DNA of 48,427 nucleotides from Candidatus Woesearchaeota archaeon (GCA_016181265.1 JACOZP010000008.1:84156-132582); one strand, 5' to 3'. Counted from the first letter of the stretch, positions 25,233 to 33,505 are shown. Made by a program: numbers and translations. The notes: generated from the letters alone by a model not told the origin.

Positions 25233-26026
25233 TATTTCTTTTTTAAAATTGTCAAACTAAATTGATATAACGCAAACAGGGAAAGCCCAAATGGAAGATA
25301 GCCTAGGAAGCCAAGAACGGGCATCTCAAAGATTTTCCACCCTCCTACGAAGGGAATGTCGTAATACCACTTGGCAGGCGCCCAGTAGTTCCAAAATTCC
25401 CAGAGAACACCACAGATCAGCGTGCCGACCATCAACGTAAAGAAGAGTTTAGGTTTTCCTTTTCGGAGTTCTGCGAGGATTGATTCTTTCTTATTGAGAT
25501 AGTTGATCGGGTCTAACAAGAAAAACATACTTATCCAGACGAGTGGATAAGTATAAAGCGGGAGAACAAATGGCAGGATTAAGCATAACAAGCCGAGTAA
25601 GATGAAGAGTGAAATTTTTTGAGAGGTAATCTTCATTCTGAATTGAAATCTATTGAAAAGAGAGAAGGAAGACAGGAGATCACTGGTCTCCAAGACTGCA
25701 GGTAGAACGGTTGAGAAAGCGAGAGTGAACATCAGCCATTCGGGCTGACCAACGCCTTCATAGCGCCAATTCTCGACAGAGATGTTAAGTAATTCGTAAA
25801 ACCACCAGAAGATAGCGGAGAGAACGAAGAGAAGCCAAAACCGACGAGGGGAAGTGAAGAGAGATTTTCTTTTCCTATGAAAGACGAGAGCATCAATAAA
25901 GAGAATGTACCCCACCCACAATAATAAGAAGAAAGTGTACGTGGAGAATGGTTCTACCCGGTAAAACAGGAGGATCTCTCCTGTGATCATCAGAATGATC
26001 CCGATGTAACCCCACCACTTGAACAT
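25232..26026 (-). CDS. polytopic membrane protein of unknown function
   Basis: The 264-residue protein has about seven membrane helices. Conserved-looking polar loops include FWWFYELLNISVENWRYEG and VLWEFWNYWAPAKWYYDIP, followed by the KIFEMPVLGFLGYLPFGL segment. The last resembles an uncharacterised membrane family (FEMPLLGFLGFPPFA type) found in bacteria and methanogens. The stop codon overlaps the last base of tRNA-Cys. Function is unknown; the aromatic and acidic residues at one face suggest a ligand or lipid site. Confidence 0.7.
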   Translation of the reverse strand: MFKWWGYIGIILMITGEILLFYRVEPFSTYTFFLLLWVGYILFIDALVFHRKRKSLFTSPRRFWLLFVLSAIFWWFYELLNISVENWRYEGVGQPEWLMFTLAFSTVLPAVLETSDLLSSFSLFNRFQFRMKITSQKISLFILLGLLCLILPFVLPLYTYPLVWISMFFLLDPINYLNKKESILAELRKGKPKLFFTLMVGTLICGVLWEFWNYWAPAKWYYDIPFVGGWKIFEMPVLGFLGYLPFGLSLFALYQFSLTILKKK

Positions 26027-26064
26027 TATTAAAATGATAATGAAGAAGTATTAAAAATTAAGGG

Positions 26065-26307
26065 TTATCTCTCCATTCCCGCGCTCTTAAACTCTTCCAC
26101 TGGCCGTGCTTTCAATTTTTGACAGCGTTCTGATGCCCGAGCAGGATGGTCAAAGATACCATAGAGAGTGAGTAGTGTGCCATCGGCTTTATGGACTTTA
26201 GTCTGTTTGCTACAGGTAACACAACGGAAAACTGCTGTTGGAAGAGTTTTGTATTGAAACATCTGGAAAGAACGGCAGTGTGGGCAGATGGTGACAGAGT
26301 AGGGCAT
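26065..26307 (-). CDS. small zinc-ribbon protein
   Basis: The 80-residue protein has ICPHCRSFQMFQYK and FRCVTCSKQTKVHK, two CxxC knuckles about 20 residues apart forming one zinc ribbon, followed by a charged helix. It resembles small archaeal zinc-ribbon proteins of the DUF1922 kind. It lies upstream of the seven-helix membrane protein on the same strand and may be co-transcribed with it. Confidence 0.7.
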   Translation of the reverse strand: MPYSVTICPHCRSFQMFQYKTLPTAVFRCVTCSKQTKVHKADGTLLTLYGIFDHPARASERCQKLKARPVEEFKSAGMER

Positions 26308-26370
26308 AAGAAGAAGAGAGAACGGTTCCTATAAAAAGGTATTTAAAATGAGAAGACATATTCTTGATAA

Positions 26371-27459
26371 ATGGTCAAAAAAAATATCTCTTCTCTGGAA
26401 CTCGCCGCGTTGATGCAGGAACTTAAGTTCTTGATTAAAGGTAAAATCTCGCAGATTTATCATCAGGAAAATGAAGAAATCCTTTTGCAGCTGCACGTCC
26501 CAGGAAAAGGTAAACAGCTGCTGAAGCTTGTGCCAGGGAAATGGCTCTGTTTAGAGCAAGAGAAAGAAGAGACGCCAATCAAGCCGAGCAGCTTCTGCAT
26601 GCAGCTGCGGAAGTATTTGAGTAATGCGTTTATCAAAAACTTCTCACAAAAAGATGCCGAACGGATAGTGGTGTTAGAATTAGAGAAAGAGGAGACATAT
26701 TATCTGATCATAGAGTTGTTCTCGAAAGGAAACGTCGTACTTGCTGATAAAGATCACGTGATCATTACGGCGTTGGAACGGCAAATCTGGAAAGATCGTA
26801 TGGTCAAGCCACACGAGAAGTACATCTATCCTACGAGCAGCGTGAATTGGAAAACGTTGACGGAGAAAGAAGTAGGACCTATTTTAGGCAGGAGTGAGAA
26901 GAAGAATGTAGCAACAGCGTTGGCAACGGAAATCGGTTTGGGAGGGGTGTATGCAGAAGAAGTCTGTGTAAGAGCAGAGATTGATAAGAATAGGTTGCCT
27001 AAAGAAGTAAAGACAGAGGAAGTGAGGAGAATTGTAAAAACAATCCGTTCTTTGCTAGAGCTGATTGAGAAACCAAAAGGATACATTTACGAGGAGGATA
27101 GCACTCCCTTACCATTAACGGGCAAGAAAGAAAAAGAAATTGTTGCAACCTATAACGAAGCGATCAGCAGATTAAACCCTTTCCAGAAAAAATCCCCCTA
27201 CGAGCAGAAAAAAAATTCATTATTGCGCATGGTGGAAAGCCAGGAAGAATCAATCAAAGAATTACAGCAGAAGATTGAGGATAATGCAACAAAAGGAAAC
27301 AAAATTTATGAGCATTATACCGCTTTACAAAAATTATTGGGGATTGTTAAGGAACTGCGCAAGACAAAAGATTGGAAAGATATCGCTGTCGAATTGAAGA
27401 AGGAGAAGAAAATTAAGTCTGTTGATCTGAAGAATAAGAAGATTGTGGTGGAGTTGTAA
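26371..27459 (+). CDS. NFACT-N (RqcH/NEMF-like) protein lacking the NFACT-R domain
   Basis: RqcH/Tae2 proteins bind stalled 50S subunits carrying peptidyl-tRNA. The 362-residue product begins with the NFACT-N domain (MVKKNISSLELAALMQEL, then CMQLRKYLSNAF and ERIVVLEL; family-typical order). A helix-hairpin-helix segment with IGLGGVYAEEVC near 190 and a C-terminal coiled coil (about 270-345) follow. Full-length relatives of about 650 residues continue with NFACT-R, absent here; the frame simply ends after the coiled coil. NFACT-R may be encoded elsewhere. The next gene overlaps by one base. Confidence 0.85.
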   Translation: MVKKNISSLELAALMQELKFLIKGKISQIYHQENEEILLQLHVPGKGKQLLKLVPGKWLCLEQEKEETPIKPSSFCMQLRKYLSNAFIKNFSQKDAERIVVLELEKEETYYLIIELFSKGNVVLADKDHVIITALERQIWKDRMVKPHEKYIYPTSSVNWKTLTEKEVGPILGRSEKKNVATALATEIGLGGVYAEEVCVRAEIDKNRLPKEVKTEEVRRIVKTIRSLLELIEKPKGYIYEEDSTPLPLTGKKEKEIVATYNEAISRLNPFQKKSPYEQKKNSLLRMVESQEESIKELQQKIEDNATKGNKIYEHYTALQKLLGIVKELRKTKDWKDIAVELKKEKKIKSVDLKNKKIVVEL

Positions 27460-27812
27460 TGAGACCAGAAAATATTTTCTTTATCATCTTTATTGCAACC
27501 ATTCTTGTTGTGCGGATTGGTCTTTATGTGGGCGGCCTATTTGCTGACGATCCTGATCGGATGGGACTCTCGATAAAAGGTATGCGCATCCATCATTGGA
27601 CATATGGGGCGTTGATGGTACCGGTAGGCATATTCTTAGGGAATATTCCGCTGCTCGCAGTTGGTTCTGGACTATTTATTGATGAGTTGACGTATTTGAT
27701 GATGGGAGGCGAAACACATGCAGATAATTATTCTTTTATCTCTTTGATAGGAACAGTATTTTTTGTGGGAGTCGTCTTCTTATTACGAAAGCAGATTGTT
27801 TTCTGGAAATAG
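27459..27812 (+). CDS. small conserved membrane protein (HHWTYG / THADNY motifs)
   Basis: The 117-residue protein has three or four membrane helices. Polar residues sit at conserved-looking places: IHHWTYGALM near 44, LFIDELTYLMMGG near 73 and THADNYSFISLIG near 87. This arrangement recurs in small archaeal and bacterial membrane proteins of unknown function; the His and Asp residues could bind a metal. Its start overlaps the stop of the NFACT gene by one base (TAATG), implying one message. Confidence 0.65.
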   Translation: MRPENIFFIIFIATILVVRIGLYVGGLFADDPDRMGLSIKGMRIHHWTYGALMVPVGIFLGNIPLLAVGSGLFIDELTYLMMGGETHADNYSFISLIGTVFFVGVVFLLRKQIVFWK

Positions 27813-27843
27813 ATTTTTAAGAGAAAATGGTTTGGAGAGACAA

Positions 27844-28455
27844 ATGATCAGACAATCATTCATTTTTCTAGAGAAAATTGGTCGGCAAGGTGAAGAAAAT
27901 ATCTGGAAGCAGGGAATTAGAGATTGGCAGGATTTTCTTCAACGTAAAGAGGTAAACAGAATTTCTGCTCTACGAAAACAATACTATGATCGCAAAATCC
28001 GGGAAGCACAGCAGGCGCTGTTAGAGAATGATAGTGCCTATTTTATCGGAAAGCTGCCCTCTGTGCAGATGTGGAGACTCTATCCTCAGTTCAATGAAGA
28101 ATGTTGTTTTCTGGATATTGAGACGGATTCTTTAGGAAAGATAACAGTAGTCGGTCTTTCGGATTATTATAACACAAAGATATTCGTGAAAGGATTTAAT
28201 CTAGAGAAAAGATTAATTGGGAGTGAGTTGCAGAAGTTCAAACTGGTGGTTACGTTTAATGGAGGAGCGTTTGACTTGCCAAAGTTGAAGAAGGAGTTAG
28301 CAATAGAACTGACAGTTCCTCATCTCGACCTCAAGCCGTTGTGCGTCAACCTCGGGTTGAAAGGCGGGTTAAAAGAGGTGGAGCGAATATTGGAATTGAA
28401 ACGACCAGAGGTGGTTGTTTCTAAGTTAAAACAGGAGATTAAGAAAACGTTATAA
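27844..28455 (+). CDS. RNase H-fold 3'-5' exonuclease, YprB-like
   Basis: A 203-residue protein. The N-terminal helix region is followed by a DEDD-type nuclease core: CFLDIETDSLGKITVVGL with the first acidic pair near residue 96, VTFNGGAFDLPKLK with the middle Asp near 146, and HLDLKPLCVNLGLKGGLK near 167. This matches the YprB/ribonuclease H-like family. The last Asp of the catalytic set is less clear. The ATG at 27844 is chosen because GGAGAG precedes it and the longer frame would overlap the upstream gene. The target nucleic acid is unknown. Confidence 0.78.
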   Translation: MIRQSFIFLEKIGRQGEENIWKQGIRDWQDFLQRKEVNRISALRKQYYDRKIREAQQALLENDSAYFIGKLPSVQMWRLYPQFNEECCFLDIETDSLGKITVVGLSDYYNTKIFVKGFNLEKRLIGSELQKFKLVVTFNGGAFDLPKLKKELAIELTVPHLDLKPLCVNLGLKGGLKEVERILELKRPEVVVSKLKQEIKKTL

Positions 28456-28479
28456 ACAATCCCATATTCTAACATTGTT

Positions 28480-29586
28480 ATGACACACACAGTCACCCCC
28501 TGGGAAGTAAAAGGGGACATTGATTATGGTAAGCTGATGAAAGAGTTTGGACTTCAAGCGTTCCCCCAGCTGCCAAAAGCATTCAATGAGATGGTCTTAT
28601 TTAGAAGAGGGCTAGTCTTCGCCCAACGTGATTTTGAACGGATTATTGCTGCGATGAAAGCGAAGAAACCGTTCGTGGTAATGACCGGATTGATGCCAAG
28701 CGGGAAATTTCATTTCGGCCACAAGATGGTAGCCGACCAATTAGTTTTCTATCAGAAATTAGGGGCAAAAATTTATTTGACGGTAGCAGATGTTGAAGCA
28801 TATAATTCACGGAATCCAAATTTAAAAGAATTACATGAAACAGCGGTGAAAGAGTATCTAGCAAATTATGTCGCACTGGGGTTGGACCTCAAAAGGTGTG
28901 ATTTTTATTTTCAATCAAAACGTTCCACGGATGGAAGAAAAGCGAGCGCGTATTACAGCCTCGCGGCGATGCTTTCCCGTCACGTGACGTTTAATGAATT
29001 TAAAGCAATTTATGGTGAAGTCTCTCCTGGCAAGATGGTGTCAGCGTTATTACAGGCGGCAGATATGCTTCATCCCCAACTGCCAGAATTTGAAGGAGCT
29101 TGTCCGGTGATTGTTCCGGTCGGCGCGGATCAGGATCCTCATCTCCGTCTGGCGCGTGATTTATCACAACGGTATAAAGAATGTTCTTTTATCCAGTTAA
29201 GTTCAACATACCATCAATTTCTACCGGGATTGAAAGGAGGAAAGATGTCTTCGTCCGACCCTACTTCCTATATTGCATTAACTGATTCGCCGGAAGAAGC
29301 GGCGATGAAGATCAAGAAGTATGCGTTTTCGGGGGGCCAGCCAACGATTGAGGAACATCGTATGAAAGGAGGAAACCCGGATATTGATGTGGCGTACCAG
29401 ATGTTGAGATACGGTTTAGAGCCGGATGATGCGAAACTGAAAAAAGTATTTAATGATTACAAGTCAGGAAAGTTATTGACGGGAGAATTGAAACAGATAT
29501 TAATTGAGAAGATAACATTATTTCTGAAAGAACATCAACAGAAGCGTGAAGTAGCTTTGAAGCACGTGGCAAAGTTTATAAACTGA
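28480..29586 (+). CDS. trpS: tryptophanyl-tRNA synthetase
   Basis: TrpRS charges tRNA-Trp. The 368-residue protein has the archaeal/eukaryotic N-terminus (VTPWEVKGDIDYGKLMKEFG), the HIGH-like motif PSGKFHFGH at residues 73-81, and the KMSKS-like loop GGKMSSSD near 254-261. The C-terminal anticodon-binding helices are complete. Length is typical of archaeal TrpRS. A TATA-like TTATAAAC precedes it by about 25 bases, so the transcript is nearly leaderless. Identification is firm. Confidence 0.96.
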   Translation: MTHTVTPWEVKGDIDYGKLMKEFGLQAFPQLPKAFNEMVLFRRGLVFAQRDFERIIAAMKAKKPFVVMTGLMPSGKFHFGHKMVADQLVFYQKLGAKIYLTVADVEAYNSRNPNLKELHETAVKEYLANYVALGLDLKRCDFYFQSKRSTDGRKASAYYSLAAMLSRHVTFNEFKAIYGEVSPGKMVSALLQAADMLHPQLPEFEGACPVIVPVGADQDPHLRLARDLSQRYKECSFIQLSSTYHQFLPGLKGGKMSSSDPTSYIALTDSPEEAAMKIKKYAFSGGQPTIEEHRMKGGNPDIDVAYQMLRYGLEPDDAKLKKVFNDYKSGKLLTGELKQILIEKITLFLKEHQQKREVALKHVAKFIN

Positions 29587-29617
29587 AAGATATTCATTTG
29601 AAGATAGAGGTGATAGG

Positions 29618-29863
29618 ATGGCAAAGCGGAAAAAGAGTCGTCAGAATCGTAGAAAAGTATCTTCTGCTAAAAGGTCTTCATCATCTTGGCATGCTACGCC
29701 GTTGAAAGGGAGTTTTATGGCGACGTCCATCATTGGTTTCTTTATTACGGCATATTTAGTGTATCCGACAAATCCTGATTATGGGGTAGCGTTTATGGTT
29801 GTCTTTATCGCAATGTTTATTGCTTCGTTGATCAGCATGACAAAAGCACCGGTGGTGGAATAG
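29618..29863 (+). CDS. small basic membrane protein
   Basis: The 81-residue product has a Lys/Arg/Ser-rich start (MAKRKKSRQNRRKVSSAKRS) and two membrane helices (about residues 31-47 and 55-73). An AGGTGA ribosome site lies six bases upstream. The next gene starts directly after the stop codon, so the two are translationally coupled. No family recognised. Confidence 0.65.
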   Translation: MAKRKKSRQNRRKVSSAKRSSSSWHATPLKGSFMATSIIGFFITAYLVYPTNPDYGVAFMVVFIAMFIASLISMTKAPVVE

Positions 29864-30295
29864 ATGGCATTAGAATGGAGTTTTCCAGGTAAGAAAGTTC
29901 AATTTTTAAGAATCGAATTGATTACAGTAGGGATTATTGGGTTGTTAGTGTTAATATTAACTTATTTACAGTTTTCAAATCTGCTGTTTGCATTTATGTT
30001 TACAGTTATCTTCTTGGGAATTTACGTCGTTTTGAGTTATCTCTCTCAGTTGATACGTCTTGTTGAAGATCATTATCATGTCACGACAAGCCACTTTGAA
30101 GTGACGCGCAAGACGCGGTTTAGAACCAGACGGGAAAAAGTGCCTTTGAAAGAAATTAGAAAACACAAGCTGGATCATGTTTTTCTGGGTGGTTATCTAG
30201 TCAGCAATCGGAAGAAACGGCATCTGGTCTACTTTAATACAAAAAAGGAATTGAAGCAATTCGAGAGTTTCTTGAAGAAGCATACGAAGAAGTAG
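29864..30295 (+). CDS. membrane protein with PH-like cytoplasmic domain
   Basis: A 143-residue protein with two membrane helices (about residues 18-34 and 42-62), then a cytoplasmic strand-rich domain (YHVTTSHFEVTRKTRFRTRR, VPLKEIRKHKLDHVFLGG, HLVYFNTKKELKQFESFLKK). This order matches the bacterial PH (YdbS-like) membrane family. Role unknown, possibly membrane homeostasis. It is coupled to the preceding gene with no gap and converges with the next. Confidence 0.65.
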   Translation: MALEWSFPGKKVQFLRIELITVGIIGLLVLILTYLQFSNLLFAFMFTVIFLGIYVVLSYLSQLIRLVEDHYHVTTSHFEVTRKTRFRTRREKVPLKEIRKHKLDHVFLGGYLVSNRKKRHLVYFNTKKELKQFESFLKKHTKK

Positions 30296-30299
30296 AGAA

Positions 30300-30593
30300 T
30301 TATTTCTTTCCATCAAATTTCTCTTTGGCTATGCTTTCTTTCCAGAAGACAACGTGGCTGGCACGTTTTTCAAATAAAGCTATGGCAAGCTGGGTGCGGA
30401 TCTGATCTTCGTTGATGCCATGTTTGATAGCAAGCATCTTAGCTTCTTGCAATGCTTCGTCCATCAATTGGAAGTTCTCTTGTCGACAGGATTCTTCAGC
30501 AGCACGTTCTTCCTGTTCAGTAAGATAAATCTCTTCCCAGAGGGGATAGTTACTGCCTTGAATAGTGCGAGGGAAAGTCTTGGAAAAAGCCAT
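30300..30593 (-). CDS. small helical protein of unknown function
   Basis: A 97-residue charged helical protein (LTEQEERAAEESCRQENFQL near its middle). It has no membrane segment and no motif. A minus-strand TATA box (CATATAAATC, about 30633-30624) precedes it; the same AT-rich site reads as a TATA box on the plus strand for the structured leader at 30650. Function unknown. Confidence 0.6.
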   Translation of the reverse strand: MAFSKTFPRTIQGSNYPLWEEIYLTEQEERAAEESCRQENFQLMDEALQEAKMLAIKHGINEDQIRTQLAIALFEKRASHVVFWKESIAKEKFDGKK

Positions 30594-30649
30594 GGAGTAC
30601 AGCGAGAGGATGGATTTTAAAAAGATTTATATGGTGGATTAGTTTATCT

Positions 30650-30810
30650 GTGTAGAAATGAGACTGTTTTTCTCATTTCTTACACGCAAGTATTCCACAA
30701 ATAAATAAATGGTTTGCTTGCAAACTGCCACTCAAAACACTTAATGAAGCAACGACTTCATTAGTGTCCCAGTGAAATATTCTTTTCACTGTGAAGAGTG
30801 GTGGAATACT
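30650..30810 (+). other. multi-hairpin leader upstream of the DUF2391-like gene
   Basis: Five pairings are visible. GTGTA-GAAATGAGA and TCTCATTTC-TTACAC form a hairpin (30650-30685). AGTATTCCAC (30689-30698) is an exact inverse of GTGGAATACT (30801-30810). CCACTC (30728-30733) pairs with GAGTGG (30796-30801). AATGAAG and CTTCATT, extended by ACACT/AGTGT, form a hairpin near 30737-30766, and CAGTGAA/TTCACTG another near 30770-30791. GTTTGC-TT-GCAAAC adds a small one. A plus-strand TATA box (ATTTATAT, 30624-30631) would start a transcript near 30650, giving a branched leader of about 175 nt before the ATG at 30826. It could be a regulatory leader or a remnant of a mobile element. Confidence 0.55.
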
Positions 30811-30825
30811 CCGCGTTTAAAGAAG

Positions 30826-31356
30826 ATGGTGGCCAGAAAAAAGAGAAAAGAAAGCAAGCTTCTTCGAGAAGAGGAGAAGATTGAGAAGTTAGAGAAGAAG
30901 CAGCTGGAAAGCCTGAAAGCGTTGCGGGAAGAAGTGAAGAAAGACGTTGGTACTCACCCTTTAACAAAGATCACGCGGGCTGATGTGGTTAGAAGTTTAA
31001 TCGGTGCTCTTATTGGGACTGTCGGTCATTTTGCATTCTTTTACGGCGTGGAGCTAGCAGAAAAGATCTCATTTGTACGGGCAACTTCATTATATGTTTT
31101 GGATGCTGTGGTGGTATTCCTTTTTATGTATTATTCCGGCTTTAGAAAGGTGAAAGAAGTGAAGATCATGCGGTTTATCCCGCTACGAGCGGCGGTGGTG
31201 TATTTCATTTCATTGATAGTAGTGATCGCAACGTTATTCATCTTTGGCTTAGTCGATACAGAAAGTACATTTGGACATATTTACAAAGCCGTTTCAACGA
31301 CTTTGATACTAGCAGTGTTAGGTGCAAGTACGGCAGATATTTTAGGGAAAGAGTAA
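30826..31356 (+). CDS. DUF2391-like membrane protein with basic coiled-coil N-terminus
   Basis: The product (about 176 residues from the ATG at 30826) starts MVARKKRKESKLLREEEK, a basic then heptad-like region of about 45 residues. Four membrane helices follow, beginning with DVVRSLIGALIGTVGHFAFF. The VRSLIGALIGT segment and topology resemble the DUF2391 family of unknown function. A GTG at 30772 would extend the frame into the leader hairpins and is rejected. The next gene follows after one base. Confidence 0.65.
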   Translation: MVARKKRKESKLLREEEKIEKLEKKQLESLKALREEVKKDVGTHPLTKITRADVVRSLIGALIGTVGHFAFFYGVELAEKISFVRATSLYVLDAVVVFLFMYYSGFRKVKEVKIMRFIPLRAAVVYFISLIVVIATLFIFGLVDTESTFGHIYKAVSTTLILAVLGASTADILGKE

Positions 31357-31357
31357 G

Positions 31358-31750
31358 ATGGTAAATATCAAAGAGCAACTAGCGGAAGTGAGTACTACTT
31401 ATGGAGTAATTGCGGAGAAGTTAGAAGCTCTTATTGAGCTGATGAATCAGAAAGTCGGGGAGACGACTGAAATTAAACAAAATGCAGTGAGAATTATTGG
31501 TTTTATGAGAAGGTTAGTGGGATCTGTTGAGAACATAAAAGATTTTGTGGATAGGATGATTAGAAAGAATAAGCCGCTGGAGATTTCTATTGAGAAACTG
31601 TTTGATACTTTGAGAGATTTAAGCACACTTCTGGGAGTTGTTGCTAAGAAAGGAAAGAGCGATCTGTTGATCAAGAATATCGCTCGAGGGAATGATGAAG
31701 TAAAGAGAATTCTAAATGAACAGAAAGCGCTCCTGCGCAGAGTAGCATAA
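31358..31750 (+). CDS. helical coiled-coil protein of unknown function
   Basis: A 130-residue, entirely helical protein with long amphipathic stretches (LAEVSTTYGVIAEKLEALIE; RIIGFMRRLVGSVENIKDFV). It has no membrane segment and no cysteines. It is coupled to the preceding membrane protein by a one-base gap and may bind it. Its stop codon TAA is inside the left target-site duplication of the adjacent MITE, and the duplication carries the same bases after the element. Confidence 0.6.
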   Translation: MVNIKEQLAEVSTTYGVIAEKLEALIELMNQKVGETTEIKQNAVRIIGFMRRLVGSVENIKDFVDRMIRKNKPLEISIEKLFDTLRDLSTLLGVVAKKGKSDLLIKNIARGNDEVKRILNEQKALLRRVA

Positions 31751-31755
31751 CGCTC

Positions 31756-31907
31756 GGCTCTGTAGAAGATCTCGAAAAAGTCGCTTCGGCCGTTGCGTTC
31801 GTGCTGCTTTTGCTACAACTTCTATAGCTGAGCAGCACCAATAACCTCAGGAAATTCCAGTTCTCACGCAACATCTTGGCCCAAGCAGCGACTTTTTCTA
31901 CAGAGCC
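31756..31907. mobile_element. 152-bp MITE with 9-bp target-site duplication
   Basis: Perfect 12-bp ends, GGCTCTGTAGAA (31756-31767) and TTCTACAGAGCC (31896-31907), continue inward as AAAAAGTCGCT (31775-31785) against AGCGACTTTTT (31887-31897). Further weaker matches (GGCC, GTTGCGT) follow. The left arm has an extra GATCTCG. A central GTGCTGCT...AGCAGCAC hairpin closes the element. The 9-bp direct repeat ATAACGCTC flanks it exactly (31747-31755 and 31908-31916), so this is a transposed element without coding capacity. The parent transposase family cannot be named from the ends alone and is not in the window. It landed at the stop codon of the upstream gene without changing the protein. Confidence 0.9.
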
Positions 31908-31954
31908 ATAACGCTCATAAACTTTAATAAAGAAGATCCCTTTCTAATCACCTT

Positions 31955-32686
31955 ATGCCGTCATTCTGGGTTCATGTCAATCAGGTACTGAAAGAAGCAC
32001 AGGTCGTCATCGAAGTGCTGGATGCACGAACGATCGAGGAAACTCGTAATATTGAGATTGAAGGAAAGATCAGGCGGCTGAATAAGAAGATTATTTATGC
32101 CATTACAAAGTGTGATCTGGTAAAGATCGATGAGTTGAAGATAAAGATCAAGAATTTGCAGCCGAGCGTGTTTATCTCAAGTAGGGACCATCTAGGAACG
32201 ACGATTCTCAAGAAAAAGATTTTGGAATTATCACGCGGGGAGCCAGTGATCGTAGGCGTGGTGGGATATCCTAATGTGGGAAAATCTTCACTGATCAATG
32301 CGCTGGCAGGACGAGCAGCAACGAGGACGTCAGCAGAGAGCGGGTTTACAAAGGGGATGCAGAAAGTAAAGGTTGGACCGAAGATCACCCTGCTGGACAC
32401 GCCTGGAGTTTTTCCACGCATGGAGAAAGATACAGCAAAACATGGGAAGACGGGAGCAGTAGATTTTGCAAAGATCAAAGATCCAGAGATTGCGGCATTG
32501 CATTTGATTGAGGATGAAAAAGAAAAAATTAAAGATCATTATAAAATTGTTGAAGATGATCCAGAAGAGATTTTAAGCGTCTTATCCCGAAAGTGGAAGC
32601 GATTACAGAAAGGAGGGGGTCCGGATCTGGAAGCGACGGCACGGCAATTGTTAAAAGATTGGCAGACCGGAAAGATACAACGATGA
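31955..32686 (+). CDS. circularly permuted ribosome-assembly GTPase (YlqF/RbgA-Nog2 type)
   Basis: The 243-residue GTPase has its motifs in permuted order: G4 TKCDLV near residues 51-56, then G1 GYPNVGKSS near 101-109, and G3 DTPGV near 148-152. The N-terminal VNQVLKEAQVVIEVLDARTI is the family opening. Relatives bind the large ribosomal subunit during assembly. The TATA-like ACTTTAATAAAG lies about 25 bases upstream, just beyond the MITE. The next gene overlaps by four bases. Confidence 0.92.
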   Translation: MPSFWVHVNQVLKEAQVVIEVLDARTIEETRNIEIEGKIRRLNKKIIYAITKCDLVKIDELKIKIKNLQPSVFISSRDHLGTTILKKKILELSRGEPVIVGVVGYPNVGKSSLINALAGRAATRTSAESGFTKGMQKVKVGPKITLLDTPGVFPRMEKDTAKHGKTGAVDFAKIKDPEIAALHLIEDEKEKIKDHYKIVEDDPEEILSVLSRKWKRLQKGGGPDLEATARQLLKDWQTGKIQR

Positions 32687-33219
32687 AGGAAAGGATCGTA
32701 AGATTGCGCAACGCCATCCGCTACCACCGAGATCAGAAGGGTGATGATCGCTGCTGGCTAGATGATCGCTTAGTATGGGAAATCTTTTCTGGAGAGAAGG
32801 TTAACACCTTGCCTTCTTATGAAGAGGGGATGAGGAAGTGCAGGGCTTACTTTACATTGAGAAGTGCGGATCACCAGGATCAAACTCCGGAAGATGTGAT
32901 TCTTGATAAAGAAAGATGGGATGAAGATGTTATGATGATGGATGGGCAGCAACTAGAACAGGAACTGAGAAGACTAGAGAGTGCTATCCAAACATTTTAT
33001 AGTGTCACTGATAGTGAAAGGACAATTGATGATGACCGAAAGTTATACGGCGTTCTCCCAGAAAAGATACCTGCAGATTTTCGACTCCCCTCGGAGAAAG
33101 ATTTTTTAGGTCTAGGGAGTGAAAAGAAGGGTTGTCCACAGTTCTGGAGAAGCCACATGCATTGTCAAGGAAAACACAATATCCATCAATGGGGGCCTTG
33201 TAAGGATGGAAATAGATGA
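32683..33219 (+). CDS. conserved hypothetical protein
   Basis: A 178-residue soluble protein. The start RNAIRYHRDQKGDDRCWLDD is shared with a small uncharacterised family known also in bacteria. It continues with acidic helices (YEEGMRKCRAYFTLRSADHQ) and ends in a C/H/W-rich segment (GCPQFWRSHMHCQGKH...WGPC) that could bind a metal. ATGA overlap with the GTPase gene indicates co-translation; the rhodanese frame starts inside its last codons. Function unknown. Confidence 0.7.
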   Translation: MKERIVRLRNAIRYHRDQKGDDRCWLDDRLVWEIFSGEKVNTLPSYEEGMRKCRAYFTLRSADHQDQTPEDVILDKERWDEDVMMMDGQQLEQELRRLESAIQTFYSVTDSERTIDDDRKLYGVLPEKIPADFRLPSEKDFLGLGSEKKGCPQFWRSHMHCQGKHNIHQWGPCKDGNR

Positions 33220-33496
33220 GATTTGTGCCGAGGAAGCAAAGGATAGAATAAAAAATAATAGGAATATTGTAATCCTCGATGTGCGTACACCAGAAGAATT
33301 TGAGGAAGAGCATTTGCCTCATGCAGTGAATATTAATATTTATGCTGATGATTTTGAAGAAAGAATTAGTCGATTAGAGCGCACGAAGACATATCTTGTG
33401 CATTGTAAATCTGGCGGGCGGAGCAGGGCAGCGGTGGAATTAATGTTAGAACTAGGATTCACGGATGTAACAAATGTTGTAGGATGGATGTTTTAG
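33206..33496 (+). CDS. single-domain rhodanese
   Basis: A 96-residue rhodanese. VILDVRTPEEFEEEHLPHAV is the conserved N-terminal block and HCKSGGRSRAA holds the six-residue active loop CKSGGRS with the sulfur-accepting Cys. The C-terminus GFTDVTNVVGWMF ends a few residues short of the common G-M-x-A-W. The ATG at 33206 overlaps the upstream gene by 14 bases. The enzyme transfers sulfane sulfur; the partner is unknown. Confidence 0.9.
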   Translation: MEIDEICAEEAKDRIKNNRNIVILDVRTPEEFEEEHLPHAVNINIYADDFEERISRLERTKTYLVHCKSGGRSRAAVELMLELGFTDVTNVVGWMF

Positions 33497-33505
33497 GAGG
33501 GGTTT

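Noticed and set aside
31671-31874. Minus-strand open frame across the MITE.
   Set aside because: It is made of inverted-repeat sequence and part of the opposite gene; composition is not protein-like.
31756-31907. Assigning the MITE to a named IS family from its GGCTCTGTA ends.
   Set aside because: Several families share similar ends and no transposase is present, so naming one would be a guess.
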